Origin: Fluviibacter sp039805865
Lineage (GTDB): Bacteria > Pseudomonadota > Gammaproteobacteria > Burkholderiales > Rhodocyclaceae
Direction: 5' to 3'
DNA: 24,904 bases
Assembly: GCA_039805865.1 (NCBI GenBank)
Contig: JBDLTI010000025.1
Span: 1 to 24,904 of the forward strand
Shown here: positions 23,976-24,904 of the stretch, in pieces
Position numbering within the stretch: the stretch's first letter is position 1
Layout of the letters: every line of letters begins with the position of its first letter
The notes under the pieces: generated by a model
The model's database searches: none
Told to the model about the DNA's origin: nothing
The model's input: only the letters and a program-made list of their open reading frames with translations
Made by a program: the position numbers and the translations under genes

Positions 23976-24275
23976 ATGCGGATCATTGCCTGGTTTGTAC
24001 GAATCGTCGTGTTTTTGCTCTTGCTGGGGTTTGCGCTGGAAAATACCGAACCCGTCCTCATTAATTTCTATCTCGGCTACTTCCTTGAGGCACCGCTCGT
24101 CGCTGTGTTGCTCGGTGTGCTTCTGATTGGCTGTCTGGTAGGTGCATTACTCATGCTGCCTACGGTGCTGCGCCTACGCCGCGAAGCGTCACGTCTGCGC
24201 CGGGAAGTTGCTCATAAATCCCCGATTAATTCTGTGCCTGGCGAATCCGAAGCGCTGGCTGCGCCTAAGCGCTGA
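23976..24275 (+). CDS. lapA: LapA-family inner membrane protein
   Basis: The 99-residue protein has two membrane helices (about 6-22 VRIVVFLLLLGFAL, and 42-65 APLVAVLLGVLLIGCLVGALLML) and a basic cytoplasmic coiled-coil tail (LRLRREASRLRREVAHK). This is the LapA (YciS) layout: it partners with LapB in controlling lipopolysaccharide assembly and LpxC turnover. ATG 23976 has GGAGAG at 4 nt; an in-frame TTG upstream overlaps that site and is rejected. LapB starts 10 bp downstream. Confidence 0.88.
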   Translation: MRIIAWFVRIVVFLLLLGFALENTEPVLINFYLGYFLEAPLVAVLLGVLLIGCLVGALLMLPTVLRLRREASRLRREVAHKSPINSVPGESEALAAPKR

Positions 24276-24285
24276 GAGAAACACC

Positions 24286-24904
24286 ATGCTGACGCTTGAG
24301 CCCTGGGCCTTATTGATTCTGCCGTTGTTTTTTGCCATCGGCTGGATTGCTGCCCGTATCGATATCAAACATGTGGTGGCTGATTCACGCCGCCTGCCCA
24401 AAGCCTATTTTCAGGGCTTGAACTTCCTGCTCAACGAACAGCCCGATCGTGCCATCGAGGCCTTTAACGAAGTCGTTCGAGTAGAACCAGAAACCGTCGA
24501 GCTGCATTTTGCCCTCGGGGCACTTTTCCGCCGGCGTGGCGAGCTGGAACGTGCGCTACGCATCCACCAGAACCTGATTAACCGGGAAGACCTGCCGGTT
24601 GCGCTCAAAGAGCAAGCCTTGTTTGAACTCGGTATTGATTATCTCAAGTCCGGCTTGCTGGATCGATCAGAAGAGATCTTCAAGCGCCTATCCGAAGGCG
24701 CGCGCCGTGAAGAAGCGCTACAACAGTTGCTCGAAATCTATCAGCTGGAAAAGTCATGGGATAAGGCCATTGAACTTGCAGAGCGAATCCCGGATCTGGC
24801 TGCGCAGCATGAAGTGGCCGAATTCTGGTGTGAAATGGCTGAAAACGCCTTGATCCGCTCAAAAACCGATGAAGCGCGCCGCCATGTGCAGCATGCATTG
24901 AGCC
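24286..24904 (+). CDS. lapB: Lipopolysaccharide assembly protein LapB (partial, cut by window end)
   Basis: The first 206 codons are open to the edge of the window; the complete protein is usually near 390 residues. One N-terminal membrane helix (EPWALLILPLFFAIGWIAARID) is followed by the conserved RRLPKAYFQGLNFLLNEQPDRAIEAFNEVV segment and then TPR repeats (ETVELHFALGALFRRRGELERALRIHQNL, QALFELGIDYLKSGLLDRSEEIFKRL, and onwards). LapB (YciM) is anchored in the inner membrane and directs LpxC to FtsH for degradation. The C-terminal rubredoxin-like metal domain would lie beyond the window. Confidence 0.93.
   Translation, partial: MLTLEPWALLILPLFFAIGWIAARIDIKHVVADSRRLPKAYFQGLNFLLNEQPDRAIEAFNEVVRVEPETVELHFALGALFRRRGELERALRIHQNLINREDLPVALKEQALFELGIDYLKSGLLDRSEEIFKRLSEGARREEALQQLLEIYQLEKSWDKAIELAERIPDLAAQHEVAEFWCEMAENALIRSKTDEARRHVQHALS

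Overview
The window reads as a betaproteobacterial chromosome, most likely Burkholderiales and perhaps Alcaligenaceae-like. The evidence is the tmRNA 5' end and its tag peptide ANDERYALAA, the gene order mtaD-ompA-ubiG-gph next to gyrA-serC-pheA-hisC-tyrA-aroA/cmk-rpsA-ihfB-lapA-lapB, a DUF1854 protein of the kind found near cyanophycin genes, and a fused aroA-cmk gene. No species can be named from sequence alone.

Left part (1-3730): a DUF1854 protein, a YkgJ-type cysteine-cluster protein, then a sulfide-oxidation unit with its own sigma70-like promoter. That unit has a monohaem cytochrome (fccA), a Tat-exported covalent-FAD flavoprotein (fccB) and, after a terminator, an exported metallo-beta-lactamase-fold hydrolase.

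Middle (3729-8848): a compact 5.1 kb integrative element inserted at the 3' end of ssrA. A 15-bp direct repeat of the ssrA 3' end marks both sides, and ATACCGT repeats lie just inside both ends. On the minus strand are a P4-type tyrosine integrase with two small downstream genes, and a second cluster alpA-unknown-HTH-rep. On the plus strand, in the cargo position next to attL, are two small genes, one encoding a tandem zinc-ribbon protein. No capsid, terminase, conjugation or primase-helicase gene is seen. Two repeat systems stand out: five roughly 35-bp units that each join an alternating-CG block to an AAATTCGGG-like box (4526-4783), and four iteron-like palindromic repeats inside the rep gene (5116-5240). 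Either could be a replication origin or packaging site. The layout suggests a minimal phage satellite or integrative plasmid-like element. The element also brings a new terminator for ssrA; the ancestral one is stranded beyond attL.

Right part (8835-24904): ssrA, gph, ubiG, ompA and an MTA/SAH deaminase gene on the minus strand, divergent from a long plus-strand block. That block holds gyrA, then serine and aromatic amino-acid synthesis (serC, pheA, hisC, tyrA, aroA-cmk), then rpsA, ihfB, and the lapA-lapB pair (lapB runs off the right end). Genes here are tightly packed with 1-nt overlaps (tyrA/aroA, ubiG/gph). UbiG makes S-adenosylhomocysteine, which the neighbouring deaminase can consume. 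PheA, TyrA, HisC and AroA form the late shikimate, Phe and Tyr branch.
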